Shown here one piece after another: positions 61,741 to 64,000 of a DNA stretch of 64,000 nt (position 1 is the stretch's first letter; each line of letters opens with the position of its first letter). The stretch lies in NCBI GenBank assembly GCA_964057225.1, contig CAXKVF010000092.1, positions 62,001-126,000 of the forward strand. The letters run 5' to 3'. Origin of the DNA: Auanema rhodensis. Taxonomy: Eukaryota; Nematoda; Chromadorea; Rhabditida; Rhabditidae. Position numbers and translations under genes: made by a program. The notes under the pieces were generated by a model. It ran no database searches and was not told the DNA's origin. It was given only the letters and a program-made list of their open reading frames with translations.

Positions 61741-64000
61741 CACTTGGTATGTAACTCGCTTCACGTGAAAGATGAAATAGATGCGGTTTTCAAAATTAGA
61801 TCCCCCATGTCCATATTAGTCTAAAAACAAATTTTTATTGATATTGGTGCATGGTAACCATGACTTTGAAATTTACGTGAACTTTAATTTATGCTAATTA
61901 AATGTACACGTGATGTGCACTTGGTATGTAACTCGCTTCAAGTGAAAGATAAAGAGATGCGGTTTTCAAAATTAGATTCCCCATGTCCATATTAGTCTAA
62001 AAACAAATTTTTATTAATATTGCTTCATGGTAACCATGACTTTGAAATTTACGTGAACTTTAATTTATGCTAATTAAATGTACACGTGATGTGCACTTGG
62101 TATGTAACTCGCTTCACGTGAAAGATAAAGAGATGCGGTTTTCAAAATTAGATTTCCCATGTCCATATTAGTCTAAAAACAAATTTTTATTGATATTGGT
62201 TCATGGTAACCATGACTTTGAAATTTACGTGAACTTTAATTTATGCTAATTAAATGTACACGTGATGTGCACTTGGTATGTAACTCGCTTCACGTGAAAG
62301 ATAAAGAGATGCGGTTTTCAAAATTAGATTCCCCATGTCCATATTAGTCTAAAGGAAATTTTTATTGATATTGCTTCATGGTAACCATGACTTTGAAATT
62401 TACGTGAACTTTAATTTATGCTAATTAAATGTACACGTGATGTGCACTTGGTATGTAACTCGCTTCACGTGAAAGATAAAGAGATGCGGTTTTTAAAATT
62501 AGATTCCCCATGTCCATATTAGTCTAAAAACAAATTTTTATTGATATTGGTTCATGGTAACCATGACTTTGAAATTTACGTGAACTTTAATTTATGCTAA
62601 TTAAATGTACACGTGATGTGCACTTGGTATGTAACTCGCTTCACGTGAAAGATAAAGAGATGCGGTTTTCAAAATTAGATTCCCCATGTCCATATTAGTC
62701 TAAAAACAAATTTTTATTGATATTGGTTCATGGTAACCATGACTTTGAAATTTACGTGAACTTTAATTTATGCTAATTAAATGTACACGTGATGTGCACT
62801 TGGTATGTAACTCGCTTCACGTGAAAGATAAAGAGATGCGGTTTTCAAAATTAGATCCCCCATGTCCATATTAGTCTAAAAACAAATTTTTATTGATATT
62901 GGTGCATGGTAACCATGACTTTGAAATTTACGTGAACTTTAATTTATGCTAATTAAATGTACACGTGATGTGCACTTGGTATGTAACTCGCTTCACGTGA
63001 AAGATAAAGAGATGCGGTTTTCAAAATTAGATTCCCCATGTCCATATTAGTCTAAAAACAAATTTTTATTAATATTGCTTCATGGTAACCATGACTTTGA
63101 AATTTACGTGAACTTTAATTTATGCTAATTAAATGTACACGTGATGTGCACTTGGTATGTAACTCGCTTCACGTGAAAGATAAAGAGATGCGGTTTTCAA
63201 AATTAGATTTCCCATGTCCATATTAGTCTAAAAACAAATTTTTATTGATATTGGTTCATGGTAACCATGACTTTGAAATTTACGTGAACTTTAATTTATG
63301 CTAATTAAATGTACACGTGATGTGCACTTGGTATGTAACTCGCTTCACGTGAAAGATAAAGAGATGCGGTTTTCAAAATTAGATTCCCCATGTCCATATT
63401 AGTCTAAAGGAAATTTTTATTGATATTGCTTCATGGTAACCATGACTTTGAAATTTACGTGAACTTTAATTTATGCTAATTAAATGTACACGTGATGTGC
63501 ACTTGGTATGTAACTCGCTTCACGTGAAAGATAAAGAGATGCGGTTTTTAAAATTAGATTCCCCATGTCCATATTAGTCTAAAAACAAATTTTTATTGAT
63601 ATTGGTTCATGGTAACCATGACTTTGAAATTTACGTGAACTTTAATTTATGCTAATTAAATGTACACGTGATGTGCACTTGGTATGTAACTCGCTTCACG
63701 TGAAAGATAAAGAGATGCGGTTTTCAAAATTAGATTCCCCATGTCCATATTAGTCTAAAAACAAATTTTTATTGATATTGGTTCATGGTAACCATGACTT
63801 TGAAATTTACGTGAACTTTAATTTATGCTAATTAAATGTACACGTGATGTGCACTTGGTATGTAACTCGCTTCACGTGAAAGATAAAGAGATGCGGTTTT
63901 CAAAATTAGATCCCCCATGTCCATATTAGTCTAAAAACAAATTTTTATTGATATTGGTGCATGGTAACCATGACTTTGAAATTTACGTGAACTTTAATTT
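61741..64000 (+). repeat. 6-monomer higher-order repeat, 1055-bp period
   Basis: GATCCCCC at 61802, 62857 and 63912, ATTAATATTGCTTC near 62015 and 63070, GATTTCCC near 62154 and 63209, CTAAAGGAAATT at 62354 and 63409, and GGTTTTTAAAA near 62493 and 63548 all recur at 1055 bp. The period is six units minus one base, because AAAAAC is replaced by AAAGG in one unit. The first unit has a private GATGAAATAG (one extra base near 61770). Two copies are complete and a third begins at the window edge, so the HOR continues to the right. Confidence 0.92.
63862..64000 (+). repeat. Partial monomer at the right edge
   Basis: The last unit starts at 63862 and is cut by the window after 139 bp. The array does not end here. 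Confidence 0.95.

Larger units (their letters stand above)
1..64000 (+). repeat. 176-bp satellite DNA array filling the window
   Basis: A single AT-rich unit is tandemly repeated from the first to the last base. The landmark GTAACTCGC recurs at 1, 177, 353 and onward every 176 bp. After subtracting all indels seen and the two inverted insertions, base 1 and the last unit start at 63862 are exactly 348 units apart. Units differ from one another by only a few substitutions. All are in the plus orientation except two inverted blocks at 24611-25806 and 27645-28840. No stretch lacks the repeat. The size is close to nucleosomal repeat length, as in many centromeric and pericentromeric satellites. 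That role is an inference, because nothing in the DNA alone shows kinetochore binding. I do not recognise the family. Confidence 0.99.

Noticed and set aside
1-64000. Protein-coding genes or long reading frames
   Set aside because: The 176-bp unit contains stop codons and its length is not divisible by three, so each frame meets all stops within 528 bp. No frame can be long, and no ribosome binding or splice context was identified.
1-64000. CRISPR array
   Set aside because: The repeat is continuous with no unique spacers, and the unit is far longer than a CRISPR repeat.
1-64000. Known named satellites such as the Arabidopsis 178-bp repeat or primate alpha satellite
   Set aside because: The unit length is similar, but I see no resemblance to those sequences as I remember them. 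A database search would be needed to assign a family, and I could not run one.

Overview
The whole window is one satellite DNA array. The same AT-rich unit repeats from the first base to the last with a basic period of 176 bp. There is no gene, RNA gene, transposon, CRISPR array or unique sequence in it. Positions inside the unit are given below as 'monomer coordinates' 1-176, where 1 is the G of GTAACTCGC at base 1. The consensus unit, counted by hand, has 57 G+C out of 176 (about 32% GC), five CpG sites and several short perfect dyads. The register can be followed across all 64 kb. After subtracting the indels listed here and the two inverted insertions, the distance from base 1 to the last unit start at 63862 is exactly 348 x 176. 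In total there are about 361 unit equivalents, roughly 13 of them inverted. A long homogeneous array with higher-order structure points to a eukaryotic nuclear chromosome, most likely centromeric or pericentromeric heterochromatin. I do not recognise the monomer and cannot name the organism.

Layout. (A) 1-5.3 kb: plain monomers; a GTATAC variant is seen only in the first 1.2 kb. (B) 5.3-9.3 kb: a 12-monomer higher-order repeat (HOR) whose second copy has lost one monomer. (C) About 9.3-29.57 kb: a rearranged domain. It holds all fifteen 21-bp internal duplications, a recurring 1232-bp variant cassette, a 17-monomer periodicity (2992 bp plus indels), and two inverted blocks of 1196 bp at 24611-25806 and 27645-28840. 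Each inverted block is the reverse complement of sequence lying just upstream, is flanked by a 36-bp direct duplication, and the whole arrangement is tandemly duplicated with a 3034-bp period. (D) 29.57-42.25 kb: starts at a truncated 94-bp monomer and carries an 18-monomer HOR (3168 bp) of about three copies. (E) 42.25-54.6 kb: overlapping 8- and 12-monomer periodicities (1408 and 2112 bp). (F) 54.6-58.6 kb: a 9-monomer HOR (1584 bp), followed to 61.7 kb by 6- and 2-monomer repeats. (G) 61.74-64 kb: a clean 6-monomer HOR of 1055 bp.

No coding region is possible at length. 176 is not a multiple of 3, so every frame passes through all three phases of the unit within 528 bp and meets its stop codons (for example the TAA at monomer coordinates 2-4). 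The biological content is the array architecture: short dyads and CACGTG motifs repeated hundreds of times, HOR turnover, and a small inversion that was inserted and then amplified. All comparisons were made by eye, so identities and domain borders are approximate unless an exact base is given.
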